Positions 23,183 to 32,492 of a DNA stretch of 64,000 nt are shown one piece after another. The stretch lies in the NCBI GenBank assembly GCA_016935755.1, contig JAFGQI010000079.1, forward strand, positions 1-64,000. Reading direction: 5' to 3'. The position numbers were made by a program, and so were the translations under genes. The notes beneath the pieces were generated by a model. It was given only the letters and a program-made list of their open reading frames with translations, made no database searches and had not been told where the DNA came from. The stretch is from Anaerolineales bacterium. Lineage in GTDB: Bacteria; Chloroflexota; Anaerolineae; Anaerolineales; UBA4823. The first letter of the stretch is position 1; each line of letters starts with the position of its first letter.

Positions 23183-26100
23183 CTAACTAAACAGCACACT
23201 GATATCTTCCTCGGTAAGATTCTTGAAAAAAGCCTGCTCTGTGGTGATGATTTGATCCACCAGGCTCCTCTTCCGCTCCTGGAGAATCAGGATTTTCTCT
23301 TCGACTGAATCGCGGGCAATCAGCTTGAATATGAAAACAGGTTTGTCCTGACCAATCCGGTGGGTGCGATCACTGGCTTGCATTTCCACCGCCGGGTTCC
23401 ACCAGGGATCAATGTGGATTACATAATCCGCGGCAGTCAGGTTCAAGCCCAGGCCTCCTGCTTTCAAACTGATCAGAAAAAACGGCAGACGTTCGTCAGT
23501 TTGGAAAGCATCTACCTGTTTTTGACGGTCGACGGTCTGCCCATCCAGGTAGGCGTAGGACATTGGCCGGGCATCCATTTCTTCTCTGAGAATACTCAGC
23601 ATGGATACAAATTGAGAAAAAACGAGCGCCTTATGATTTTCAGCCTGGAGGGTTTCCAGGGTGTCTAAGAGCAGCTCAAATTTAGCCGAATCACCTTTGT
23701 ATTTTTCATCTACCAGGCGAGGGTGGTTGCAGATCTGGCGCAATCGAAGCAGGCCCTCCAAGATTTTCATCCGACTGGTGTTTAAACCTTCGTTTTCCAA
23801 CATTCCTAACAGCAGGCCGCGATAAAAATCACGAGTGCGGTTATAAAACTTGCGTTGGGCTGGCGCCATATCGCAGTACAGGATGCGTTCCGTACGCGGG
23901 GGCAGTTCTGGAGCTACCTGATCCTTGGTGCGCCGTAAGATAAATGGATATACTGTCCGGCGTAAGCGTTGGGCGGCATTTTCATCAGATTTCTTTTCGA
24001 TGGGAGCGCCGAACTTTTCTTTGAAGTAATCCAGGCTGCCCAACAGACCAGGGTTGAGGAATGAGAATTGCGACCACAACTCGGCAGTTGAATTTTCAAT
24101 CGGCGTACCGGTCAGCACCAGACGATGTTGGGCTTTCAGCAGGCGGGCCGCCCGTGCAGTCTGGGAAGCGGGATTCTTGATCGCCTGGGATTCGTCCAGA
24201 ATGGCATAATGGAAGGTGTAACCGTGCAAGAACTCAATATCACGCAGCATCACTCCATAAGTCGTGATGACCAGGTCTGTCTGCTCAAAAGAGGCCAGTT
24301 CTTTCAGCCGGTTGGGGACAAAGTATTCCTGCACCCGTAATGCCGGGGTGAACCGGGTTGCCTCACGCTGCCAATTTACCAGCAGGGAGCGGGGCACAAC
24401 CAGCAAGCTGGCCTGGGAAGGAGGCTTGTGGCCAGGCCGGTTCTCATACAGGGATTGCAGGTAGACCAGGGCTTGAACGGTTTTTCCCAGGCCCATGTCA
24501 TCTGCCAGGCAGCCGCCAAACTGACACTCACGCAGGAAATGCAGCCAATCGTAGCCGGCTTTTTGGTATGGGCGCAGCTCTCCCTGAAAGCTGGTGGGCA
24601 GATCAAGGGCGGGAATGCCCTGCAGGCCTTGCTGCACCAGGCTGCGCAGCTTAGCCCGGCGTCGCTCAAATTCGGCGTCTGTGCGTGTACGAGCGCTCCT
24701 CGGCTCACCGCTGGCATGGATTAATGCTTCGTCGATCAACCCGAGATGAATTTGTGAGAGTCGTAAGCTCTGGGCATGTTCAGCAGTGGCGTCGCTGGCC
24801 TCACCCAACTCAAACAGATGGCGATAACGCTCGAACCATTCCTCAGGGATTTCTCCGATGGTACCATCGGCAAGTTTTATGAACTTCTCCTGTTTGCGCA
24901 TTGCCCGGCGGACGTCTTTCAAAGCAACTTCGAGCTCGCCAAAGTTAACCACTGCCTGCACGTCGAACCAGTCAATGCCGGAGGAAACGGTGAACGAAAT
25001 GGTCGGTGTACTGCGGTTTACCCGGGCAGTTTTCAGTTTCTCTTCGCCGTAAATTTCAAAACCCTGCTGAGCGAGCCGGGGCAGCGTGTGGAGCAAAAAA
25101 TCAATTGGGTGGGTGCGTGAACGCAGGCGGAAAAGGCCGGGCTGGGGTGCGGCTGGGATGCGCTTCAACCCATAGGTGGCTGCACTGAGCAGAGCATAGG
25201 TCTCTTTTTCGAATTCAGATTGGCGGTGAACCCGCTGCAGGGTCCAGGAACCGGCTTCTCGCTGTATGGTCGTTTCCGGCAGCGCTTCGTCATAGTTGAA
25301 TTCAAAATCCGCATAGCAGAAACGCAGTTCAGCCACCAGTTCGCCGTTGCGGTCGCTCAAGTATAGGCGAGGCTTAGCCGTCTGGCTGATCCCCTCCCAG
25401 GCAACGACATCACCTCCCAGGGTGATCTGTTTCGCCAGTTCAAGATAATTTTTCTCGCGAAATTCATCCACCTGTTCCGTTGGGATCAGCACCTGGGGGT
25501 TTTCCCATAAGGCTTGCAGCAGATGAGAAGCGGATTTGTTTCTCAAACGGATAATCCAACGGTCTGCCAGCAGCCATAGAGGGTCATCCTGGATTAATTC
25601 AATCTCAGTGAAATCAATGGTTGAGTCTGGCTCGCTTTCATTTGCCCCGGTGGGTAGGTTCAGCATAGGCTGAATTTGCAAACCCGCCTCGGTCTGATTC
25701 AGGTTCAGATAAATATCGCCAGGTTCATTGAGGATAGAGAGCCTTTTTTGCAGCGGATTTGCCGCGCTGCCCTGGAAGATGGGACTGTTGGTTGAGGCGA
25801 TCATGGACAGGATATCTTCCAAAGACATTGGCCGGCTTTGAAAAAAGAGCCGCATCCGGTCAATGAGTAAGTTAGCCAGGAAGACGCCTTCCCGCGGACA
25901 GTTGAGACATTTTTCCGCCTCCCAGGTGGAGGTTGGGGATTTCAGATGCACAACCAGGTCGGTATTGTTTTCAATATATTGATATACAGCCTCGTTATCC
26001 CCTGGGAAAGGGGCGATGTTCAGCCCAGCAGACTTGAATTGAGCGGACAAGGGGTTGATGGGGAGTTGGTAAGGGACGATTTTCCACAATGGGTAGCTGG

Positions 26101-26518
26101 ACATTTGCAGCGAGAAAAAGAGCAGGTAATTATTTCTATAGGAATAGGCTGGAGCGGTTTGAGCCTCACCGACTGGCAGAACATCCATAACCCGCGCTAG
26201 CTGGGCCCTCCAGGCCGGGGATACATTCCGGCGTAAGTGATCTAACACAGCCAGCCAGGCAGCTACCTCGTGTTCGCAGATCAAGCCGCGGCTGGCATGC
26301 TGACAGCTGCACTTCAAGTAAAGGTAGTTGTCGGCGACCTTGATCGTGACGCGGAAATTTCGACGCTCTTGAACCACGCAGGTTGCAGAAGCTTCGGTGA
26401 TTTCAAGCACCTTGACCTGCTGCATGGTATACAGACCCTGCCCAAGCCTCAGGGTGGTCGAGTCAACCGATTTCTTCAATCGGTCTTCATCCAGCGTTTC
26501 GGGGGTTAGTTTATACAT
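23183..26518 (-). CDS. SNF2-family DNA-dependent ATPase with SWIM zinc finger
   Basis: This 1111-residue protein has a SWIM zinc finger near the N-terminus (Cys70-x-Cys72, Cys81-x-His83) and a long middle domain. The C-terminal 480 residues hold the SNF2/Swi2 ATPase: DDMGLGKT (Walker A, about 674), DESQ (motif II), LTGTPIEN (motif III), SLKAGGLGLNLTAAD and HRIGQ (motif VI). These enzymes track on DNA or remodel protein-DNA complexes and do not usually unwind DNA. The substrate is unknown; no restriction or other defence genes are adjacent. ATG 26518 lacks a Shine-Dalgarno, and a strong hairpin lies 16 nt upstream, so the leader is odd. Confidence 0.92.
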   Translation of the reverse strand: MYKLTPETLDEDRLKKSVDSTTLRLGQGLYTMQQVKVLEITEASATCVVQERRNFRVTIKVADNYLYLKCSCQHASRGLICEHEVAAWLAVLDHLRRNVSPAWRAQLARVMDVLPVGEAQTAPAYSYRNNYLLFFSLQMSSYPLWKIVPYQLPINPLSAQFKSAGLNIAPFPGDNEAVYQYIENNTDLVVHLKSPTSTWEAEKCLNCPREGVFLANLLIDRMRLFFQSRPMSLEDILSMIASTNSPIFQGSAANPLQKRLSILNEPGDIYLNLNQTEAGLQIQPMLNLPTGANESEPDSTIDFTEIELIQDDPLWLLADRWIIRLRNKSASHLLQALWENPQVLIPTEQVDEFREKNYLELAKQITLGGDVVAWEGISQTAKPRLYLSDRNGELVAELRFCYADFEFNYDEALPETTIQREAGSWTLQRVHRQSEFEKETYALLSAATYGLKRIPAAPQPGLFRLRSRTHPIDFLLHTLPRLAQQGFEIYGEEKLKTARVNRSTPTISFTVSSGIDWFDVQAVVNFGELEVALKDVRRAMRKQEKFIKLADGTIGEIPEEWFERYRHLFELGEASDATAEHAQSLRLSQIHLGLIDEALIHASGEPRSARTRTDAEFERRRAKLRSLVQQGLQGIPALDLPTSFQGELRPYQKAGYDWLHFLRECQFGGCLADDMGLGKTVQALVYLQSLYENRPGHKPPSQASLLVVPRSLLVNWQREATRFTPALRVQEYFVPNRLKELASFEQTDLVITTYGVMLRDIEFLHGYTFHYAILDESQAIKNPASQTARAARLLKAQHRLVLTGTPIENSTAELWSQFSFLNPGLLGSLDYFKEKFGAPIEKKSDENAAQRLRRTVYPFILRRTKDQVAPELPPRTERILYCDMAPAQRKFYNRTRDFYRGLLLGMLENEGLNTSRMKILEGLLRLRQICNHPRLVDEKYKGDSAKFELLLDTLETLQAENHKALVFSQFVSMLSILREEMDARPMSYAYLDGQTVDRQKQVDAFQTDERLPFFLISLKAGGLGLNLTAADYVIHIDPWWNPAVEMQASDRTHRIGQDKPVFIFKLIARDSVEEKILILQERKRSLVDQIITTEQAFFKNLTEEDISVLFS

Positions 26519-26534
26519 AAAGTAAAAAATAGCA

Positions 26535-26570
26535 TACCCTACTCACTCCCCGAAGGAAGAGAGTAGGGTA
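26535..26570 (-). terminator. Hairpin with U-tract between the PLP-enzyme gene and the SNF2 gene
   Basis: A perfect 10-bp inverted repeat TACCCTACTC (26535-26544) / GAGTAGGGTA (26561-26570) is followed on the minus strand by TGCTATTTTTTA. It lies after the PLP-enzyme stop (26600) and directly before the SNF2 ATG. It may terminate the upstream unit or attenuate SNF2 expression. Confidence 0.6.
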
Positions 26571-26599
26571 AGGGGGTAAAAATTTTCTATATTGGCTGG

Positions 26600-28066
26600 T
26601 TATATCAGCCCAACCTCAGCGTTGAACTCCTCGATCAAGGCGTCGATTTCATCTGCCTGCCACTGGAACCCGGTCCAATAATCCGGGTCGTTCCACTGCG
26701 CCTGGATTTCTTCATAGGTACGGCCTTGCTGCTCGACCCAGGTGTAGTATTTCAGATTATGGACGCGGCGCCGGTCAGCATAGGTCAGTTCGATCATATT
26801 ATCTGTGGATTGCCCATGCAGATAGTGGGCGAAATCCACCGCAGCATCCATGGTCTGGTATTCGCCAAACTCGGCGTGCATTTCGCGCAGGCGGCTGGTG
26901 TATAACTCCATCGAGTCGGTCAGCACGGTCAAAACAATATCATTCTCGCCCATCTCATAGTATTTGGCATATTTAATCGCCGAGAGCACATTGGAGATGC
27001 TCGAGAAGCCCAGCAGATCCAGGCGGCTGACCACGGCTTCAGGTACGCCTTTCTTGACCAGGTAAGCACGTCCGGTTGGCTCGTTGAACAACCGGGAGAG
27101 ATTGACCACTGCGTTGTCATCAATTGCCACGATCATATCGGTATTCTTGACGTTGTGGATCCAGGGCACGTGCTTATCGCCAATGCCCTCAATGCGGTGC
27201 GAGCCGAAGCCATTTTCCATCAGGGTGGGGCACTGCAAAGCCTCGCTGGCAACAACCTTGCTGGCGGGGAAGAGCTGCTTCATGTAGTCGCCGCTGGCGA
27301 GGGTACCAGCCGAGCCTGTGGCGGAAACAAAACCGCGGTAAGTATCACGTGGACCTAGAATCTGCTGCAAAACGACTTCCATCGCATGTCCAGTGATTTC
27401 GTAGTGCCAGAGATAGTTGCCGAACTCATCAAACTGGTTGAAGATCATCAGATCCTCGCCGGAGCGGCGCAGTTCCCAGCATTTGTCGAAGATTTCTTTC
27501 ACGTTGGATTCGCTGCCAGGAGTAGCGATTACTTTTCCGGCTATGTTGGACAGCCATTCAAAGCGCTCGCGGCTCATGCCTTCAGGCAGGATGGCGATCG
27601 ATTCGCAGGCCAGCAGGGAAGAATCATATGCTCCGCCGCGGCAGTAGTTACCCGTGGAAGGCCAGACAGCTTTCTGGGTGGTAGGATCAAATTCACCAGT
27701 GACCAGGCGCGGCGCCAGACAGCCGAAGGCTGCCCCGACTTTATGCGCGCCGGTCGGGAACCATTTGCCCACCAATACGATGATGCGAGCGGGAACCCCG
27801 GTCAGGCTGGAGGGCAGTTCCATGTAATTGATATTGCCAAATCCGCCCCCGTGGGATATGGGTTCGTTATTCCAGGTGATGCGGAACAGGTTGCGTGGGT
27901 TGACATCCCACAGGCCGATATGGGCCAGCTGTTCCTTGATTTTAGCCGGAATCAAGCTGGGGTCTCTCATTTGCGCAAAGGTTGGGATAATGATATTGCG
28001 TTCGCGCACGCGTTGGATAGCTCGTTTCCGGCGTTCCGGATGAATGGTTAAATCTATTTTAGCCAA
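26600..28066 (-). CDS. PLP-dependent fold-type II enzyme (cysteine synthase/tryptophan synthase-beta superfamily)
   Basis: This 488-residue protein begins at TTG 28066, 9 nt after AAGGAG. The PLP lysine is probably Lys109 in PTGAHKVGAAFG, followed by the substrate/cofactor loop STGNYCRGG (137-145) and a Gly-rich SATGSAGT segment for the PLP phosphate. It is longer than cysteine synthase and I cannot place it in a named subfamily. Reactions in this superfamily are beta- or gamma-eliminations and replacements, or dehydration and ammonia release from amino acids. It is 41 bp downstream of a glycosyltransferase gene, in the same direction as threonine synthase. A link to the nearby purine-degradation genes is possible but not shown. 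Confidence 0.75.
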   Translation of the reverse strand: MAKIDLTIHPERRKRAIQRVRERNIIIPTFAQMRDPSLIPAKIKEQLAHIGLWDVNPRNLFRITWNNEPISHGGGFGNINYMELPSSLTGVPARIIVLVGKWFPTGAHKVGAAFGCLAPRLVTGEFDPTTQKAVWPSTGNYCRGGAYDSSLLACESIAILPEGMSRERFEWLSNIAGKVIATPGSESNVKEIFDKCWELRRSGEDLMIFNQFDEFGNYLWHYEITGHAMEVVLQQILGPRDTYRGFVSATGSAGTLASGDYMKQLFPASKVVASEALQCPTLMENGFGSHRIEGIGDKHVPWIHNVKNTDMIVAIDDNAVVNLSRLFNEPTGRAYLVKKGVPEAVVSRLDLLGFSSISNVLSAIKYAKYYEMGENDIVLTVLTDSMELYTSRLREMHAEFGEYQTMDAAVDFAHYLHGQSTDNMIELTYADRRRVHNLKYYTWVEQQGRTYEEIQAQWNDPDYWTGFQWQADEIDALIEEFNAEVGLI

Positions 28067-28107
28067 TTTATAATCTCCTTATGGTATTGGATAAGATTTC
28101 AAAAGGG

Positions 28108-29049
28108 TTATTCTATATCGGGCGCTTCGCGGACGATATAGAGGGGCCGGTCTCGCACTTCATCGTACAGGCGGCCAATATACTCTCCCAAGATGCCCAG
28201 GGATATCAACTGAACGCCGCCCAGGAAGAGCACCGCGATCAAGGTGGTAGCCTGTCCCAGGAAAGCCTGCATGCCTGCCAGGCGGGTAAAGATGACCACC
28301 GGGATTGCCAGGATGCTCAGACCGGCGGCCAGGAACCCAAGATAGGTTGCCAGCTGCAGCGGGAAGTAAGAAAAGCCTGTGATGGCATCGCTGGCGAACT
28401 TGATCATCTTCTTCAGCGGGTACTTGGTTTCGCCAGCAAAACGCGCCGCGCGTTTGTAGGATACACCTACCTGGCGGAACCCAACCCAGACGGACATACC
28501 CCGCAAGAAGCGGTGCTTCTCGCGCATGCTGTTCAGCACAGCCACTGCTTTGCGATCCAGCAAGCGGAAATCTCCGGTATCCATGGGGATATCTACATCG
28601 GTGATGCGGTAGATCAGGCGGTAGAACAGGCGGGCGGTGAACAGCTTGAACCAGGTTTCGCCCTCCCGCTCCGTGCGCACCGCGTAGACGATCTCATACC
28701 CTTCGCGCCATTTGGCGACCAGGTCGGGGATCACTTCAGGCGGGTCCTGCAGGTCAGCGTCCATAATCACTACCGCCTGTCCGCGGCTATAGTCCAACCC
28801 GGCGGTAACGGCGATCTGGTGGCCGAAGTTGCGGGCAAAGATCACCGGGCGTACGTGGGGGTCTTGCTTGCCCAACTCGCGGATCATTTCGGTGGTGCCA
28901 TCGGTTGAGCCGTCATCCACCAGCACCAGCTCCCAGGATTCGCCCAGCTTCTCCATCACTTCCCGCACCCGGCGGTAGAACTCGGGCAGAGAGGCAGATT
29001 CGTTATAGTTTGGCGCAACCAGAGTAATTGTGGGACTCAATTCTTCCAT
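28108..29049 (-). CDS. GT2-family membrane glycosyltransferase (GtrB/DPM1-like)
   Basis: This 313-residue protein has an N-terminal GT-A domain with LVDDGSTDGT (about 41-50) and MDADLQDPPEV (about 95-105), the nucleotide-sugar and metal sites. It ends in two membrane helices (about 230-252 and 263-290). This is the layout of GtrB/ArnC-type enzymes, which transfer a sugar from UDP or GDP to polyprenyl phosphate at the inner face of the membrane. The lipid-linked sugar would feed envelope polymers or protein glycosylation. Start is ATG 29049, 9 bp after the threonine synthase stop. Confidence 0.88.
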   Translation of the reverse strand: MEELSPTITLVAPNYNESASLPEFYRRVREVMEKLGESWELVLVDDGSTDGTTEMIRELGKQDPHVRPVIFARNFGHQIAVTAGLDYSRGQAVVIMDADLQDPPEVIPDLVAKWREGYEIVYAVRTEREGETWFKLFTARLFYRLIYRITDVDIPMDTGDFRLLDRKAVAVLNSMREKHRFLRGMSVWVGFRQVGVSYKRAARFAGETKYPLKKMIKFASDAITGFSYFPLQLATYLGFLAAGLSILAIPVVIFTRLAGMQAFLGQATTLIAVLFLGGVQLISLGILGEYIGRLYDEVRDRPLYIVREAPDIE

Positions 29050-29058
29050 AAGAAACCG

Positions 29059-30375
29059 TTATTTTATCACTTTCTTGACTGCTTCCAGGGTTGGTTCGAT
29101 CACCGGCGCTTCAGCCACTGCCAGCATGGCGGCGCGCACATCCTTCAAGCCGCTGCCGGTGTTCAGCACCAGGATGGCGTCATCTGGAGAAACCAGACTT
29201 TGCTGCACAGCTTTCACCAGCCCAGCGTAGGAGGTGGCTCCCGCTGGCTCGGCGAAAATGCCCACCTTGCCCAGGGCGGCGATGGCAGCCAGGATTTCCG
29301 CGTCGCTGACGACGATATAGCTGCCGCCGGTCTGCACTGCAGCCCGCACGGCGCGCACGCCATCGCGCGGCAGATCGACTGAGATGCTGTCGGCCAAAGT
29401 TTTCGCGGCGACGGGGATAATCTGCTCGCTCCTGGCGAAATAGGCGTTGGCAACCGCCGCCGATCCTTCGGCCTGGATGCCATATATGCGCGGCATTTGG
29501 TCGAGCCAGCCTAACGCCAGCAGGTCTTTGAACCCTTTATGGATGCCCGAGATGATATTGCCGTCACCTACCGAAACGAAGACACTGAGAGGACGGGCAG
29601 AGAAGGGGCGGTCGGTTGAGGTTTCGTATTTGCCTCTCTCTTCATAATCGGTGATGCGCCCTGCGAAGCCCACCCGGGCAGCCTGGTATTGGTACCACTC
29701 CCAGATTTCAAAGGCGGCTGTCTTTTTGCCTTCGGCGGTAAAGGGGTTGTAGCCTGTGTTGCGGCAGTACCAGCCAAATTCTTGCGAGGCCTGGATGGTC
29801 AGGTCAAAGGCCTGATCGTAGGTGCCGTCCACCAGGATCACCTGCGCGCCGAAGATGAGCAGTTGGGCGATTTTAGCCGGGGGCGCGGTGCGCGGGGCAA
29901 AAATGACTGCTTTCTGCCCGACTGCGGCGGACATGCCCGCCAGGGCAGCGCCTGCATTACCGGTTGAAGCGGTCGTGACCACCTCTGCGCCGATTTGCCG
30001 GGCGCGCGCCACCACCACCGCGCTGGCGCGATCCTTGAACGAGGCGGTGGGATTGCGGCTTTCATCTTTCAGCCACAGGTGATGCAGCCCCAGCGATTGA
30101 GCCAGGCGCTGCGGTGTAAATACAGGCGTCCAGCCTGCTGCATGCAGGGTAGTGCCCTCACCTCCTGGTTCGGTCACCGGCAGCAGCGGCAGGTAGCGCC
30201 ATAAAGACGGTTCCTGGCTTTTTACTAATTCATCAGGCTTGATAGACTTACGGATGGCATCATAATCCAGGATGACATCCAGGATTCCGCCGTCTTTGGG
30301 ACAGTTGTATTGGACTTCGTCAGGGGTGTATTCCGCCTGGCAAAGCGAGCATCGATAACCGATGAATTTATTCAT
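29059..30375 (-). CDS. thrC: Threonine synthase
   Basis: This 438-residue protein begins with a small zinc-ribbon-like segment (Cys9, Cys12, and a Cys near 25) typical of the longer threonine synthases. The PLP Lys is in NPTASFKDR (about residue 115), followed by TASTGNAGAALA and a GDGNIISG loop for the phosphate. The enzyme turns O-phosphohomoserine into threonine. No other thr genes are adjacent; the genes upstream are nucleoside transporter permeases and a glycosyltransferase follows, so co-transcription here looks incidental. Start is ATG 30375, 6 bp after the upstream permease stop (30382). Confidence 0.9.
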   Translation of the reverse strand: MNKFIGYRCSLCQAEYTPDEVQYNCPKDGGILDVILDYDAIRKSIKPDELVKSQEPSLWRYLPLLPVTEPGGEGTTLHAAGWTPVFTPQRLAQSLGLHHLWLKDESRNPTASFKDRASAVVVARARQIGAEVVTTASTGNAGAALAGMSAAVGQKAVIFAPRTAPPAKIAQLLIFGAQVILVDGTYDQAFDLTIQASQEFGWYCRNTGYNPFTAEGKKTAAFEIWEWYQYQAARVGFAGRITDYEERGKYETSTDRPFSARPLSVFVSVGDGNIISGIHKGFKDLLALGWLDQMPRIYGIQAEGSAAVANAYFARSEQIIPVAAKTLADSISVDLPRDGVRAVRAAVQTGGSYIVVSDAEILAAIAALGKVGIFAEPAGATSYAGLVKAVQQSLVSPDDAILVLNTGSGLKDVRAAMLAVAEAPVIEPTLEAVKKVIK

Positions 30376-30381
30376 ACCAGT

Positions 30382-31350
30382 TTACAAGCCTCTTGCACCA
30401 CGGATATAGGGGTTGCCCAGTGCCGCAGGGGCGCCCAGGCGTTTGCGCATGGCTTCACGCGAGCCGATCACCAGCACGATGATGGTGAAGGCGTACGGGA
30501 GCATCTGCAGGAAGAAACCCCAGTATGGGTTATAGTAGAAAGGATTGTTCAGACCAAACAACGTCATCGGACCCTGGATATCCAGGATGAGTCGGCGTAA
30601 TGCGCCAAAAGCATAGGAGCCGAAGGCCGCCCGCATGGGATCCCACTGAGCAAAAATCACCAGACCTACCGCAATCCAACCCTGACCTGCGGTGGTCAGT
30701 TCGCTGAACCAGCCTGGGCTGATTGCCAGGCTGATGGTCGCTCCCGCCAATCCAGCCAGCAAACCTCCCACAAACACATAAAAATAGCGCAGGCGATACA
30801 CATTGATGCCCAGGGCATCTGCCGCGGCGGGGTACTCGCCGACAGCGCGCAGGTGCATCCCAGGGCGGGTGCGGTTGATATAATACCAGGCTAAGGGGAT
30901 CAACAGATATCCAATATAAACCAGGACGCTGTGATTGGTGAAGAATATCGGTCCAATCAGTGGAATTTGTGAGAGCAAGGGGAAAGAAAAGCGCGGCAGC
31001 AGTGAAATCGTGCCAGCCTTGCTAAGCCCTTCTCCCAGAACCAGGCTGATGCCGGTTCCCAGGAAAGTCAGGGATAGACCGCTGACCACCTGATCGGCCT
31101 GTAGAGTGACGGTAATGAAAGCGTGGATCTGGCTGATGATGCCCGCCGCCAGCATGGCTACCAATACTCCCAGCCAGGGGTTCCCCGTTGCCAGGGCGGT
31201 CTTGAATGCAAACATTGCCCCGATCAGCATCATTCCCTCTACCCCCAGGTTGAGCACCCCTGAACGCTCTGCAAATAGCTCTCCCAGGGTGGCAAAGAGC
31301 AGCACAGTCCCCGAGGCCACCCCAGCCTGTAAGATAATGATCAGATCCAT
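30382..31350 (-). CDS. Nucleoside-type ABC transporter permease (set A, second permease)
   Basis: This 322-residue BPD_transp_2 permease has about nine to ten helices and the family segments GVLNLGVEGMMLIGA near the N-terminus and a G-x-x-P-x-A-A-D-A-L-G-I-N-V coupling loop in the middle. It matches NupQ/YufQ-like subunits of purine nucleoside importers. It follows the partner permease with 2 bp between, and this order (substrate protein, ATPase, permease, permease) makes a complete transporter with the genes at 31353, 32485 and 34126. It forms the second half of the membrane channel. Confidence 0.9.
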   Translation of the reverse strand: MDLIIILQAGVASGTVLLFATLGELFAERSGVLNLGVEGMMLIGAMFAFKTALATGNPWLGVLVAMLAAGIISQIHAFITVTLQADQVVSGLSLTFLGTGISLVLGEGLSKAGTISLLPRFSFPLLSQIPLIGPIFFTNHSVLVYIGYLLIPLAWYYINRTRPGMHLRAVGEYPAAADALGINVYRLRYFYVFVGGLLAGLAGATISLAISPGWFSELTTAGQGWIAVGLVIFAQWDPMRAAFGSYAFGALRRLILDIQGPMTLFGLNNPFYYNPYWGFFLQMLPYAFTIIVLVIGSREAMRKRLGAPAALGNPYIRGARGL

Positions 31351-31352
31351 GC

Positions 31353-32492
31353 TCAGGCCTCCTCTCCTACGCGTTCGAACCGGATGCTGTAACGCAGTAA
31401 GAAGTCGCTGGCAATCAGGCTGACCAGAATAATACCCTGGATCATTTTAGGGACGCCCGAAGGTTGGATTTCGCGGCCTGCCAAAAGCAGCGCGCCGAAT
31501 AAGATAGAAACCAGGATGACCGCAAAGGGGTTCAGCTTCGCCAGCCAGGCGACAATGATCCCCGTAAAGCCATATCCTGGGGACATCCGCTCCTGTAAGC
31601 GATGCACCACGCCGGTCACTTCCGACATCCCTGCCAGACCCGCCAATGCCCCTGATAGCATCATCACCAGGATGATATTGCGGCTGATATTGATGCCAGC
31701 ATATTGCGCGGCGCGTGGATTATCGCCAATCAGGCGGATTTCATATCCCCACCGGCTGCGGTAGAGGATAAACCAAATCACAAACACCGCCGCCAGGCCG
31801 ATAATCAACCCCAGATGGGTGGTCAGACCACGTAATTCCGGGATGTTCTTGCCATAATCGGTCAGGCGGGGAAGCCAGGCGGTCTTAGGAAATACGGGGC
31901 TCATCTGGAAACCGCTCTCGCTCCAGACTGCAAAGATGAAAAAGTTATTCCAGGCAACCGCAATATAGTTCATCATCAGGGTGCTGATGATTTCATTCAC
32001 ATTGAATTTGGCTTTTAGAAAGCCAGGAATAAAGCCCCACAAGGCGCCGAACAAGATGCCAGCCAGCATCATCACCGGGATGAAGATCCAGGGGGAGGTA
32101 TCAGCAGGCAGAACCGGGAGCAGGACAACCGCGCTGGCGCCGAATGCCCCCAGGAAGAACTGCCCTTCAGCGCCAATATTCCACAGGCGCATACGAAAAG
32201 CGACCGAACAGGCTAAACCGATCAGTATCAAGGGGATCGCTTTCACCAGAGTATCCGAAAATACTCCCAGGCTGCCAAAGGACGCTCGGGCAATATGAGC
32301 ATAGGAACGGAAGGGATCACCACCCGCCAAAGCAATCACCAAACCACCGATTACCAGGGCCAGCACAATGGCTCCGAACGAAACCACACCTGGATACCAT
32401 CGAGGCGGCTCAGTCAGACGTGGTTCGAAGCGCACCCGGTAGGGAAGACCTCGCCAGCGGGCTTTGGGTGGAGAAGAGGGTATTTCAGGCAT
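31353..32492 (-). CDS. Nucleoside-type ABC transporter permease (set A, first permease)
   Basis: This 379-residue permease has about ten helices. Family segments include FRMRLWNIGAEGQFFLGAFGA (the N-I-G-A-E-G-Q hallmark of NupP/YufP-like permeases) and LIGDNPRAAQYAGINI, the cytoplasmic coupling loop. It overlaps the end of the ATPase gene by 8 bp and precedes the other permease by 2 bp. It forms one half of the import channel for a nucleoside or related compound. Confidence 0.9.
   Translation of the reverse strand: MPEIPSSPPKARWRGLPYRVRFEPRLTEPPRWYPGVVSFGAIVLALVIGGLVIALAGGDPFRSYAHIARASFGSLGVFSDTLVKAIPLILIGLACSVAFRMRLWNIGAEGQFFLGAFGASAVVLLPVLPADTSPWIFIPVMMLAGILFGALWGFIPGFLKAKFNVNEIISTLMMNYIAVAWNNFFIFAVWSESGFQMSPVFPKTAWLPRLTDYGKNIPELRGLTTHLGLIIGLAAVFVIWFILYRSRWGYEIRLIGDNPRAAQYAGINISRNIILVMMLSGALAGLAGMSEVTGVVHRLQERMSPGYGFTGIIVAWLAKLNPFAVILVSILFGALLLAGREIQPSGVPKMIQGIILVSLIASDFLLRYSIRFERVGEEA

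Noticed and set aside
27386-28908. Long plus-strand frames opposite the PLP enzyme and glycosyltransferase genes
   Set aside because: Both are antisense to genes with intact motifs and show no family features.
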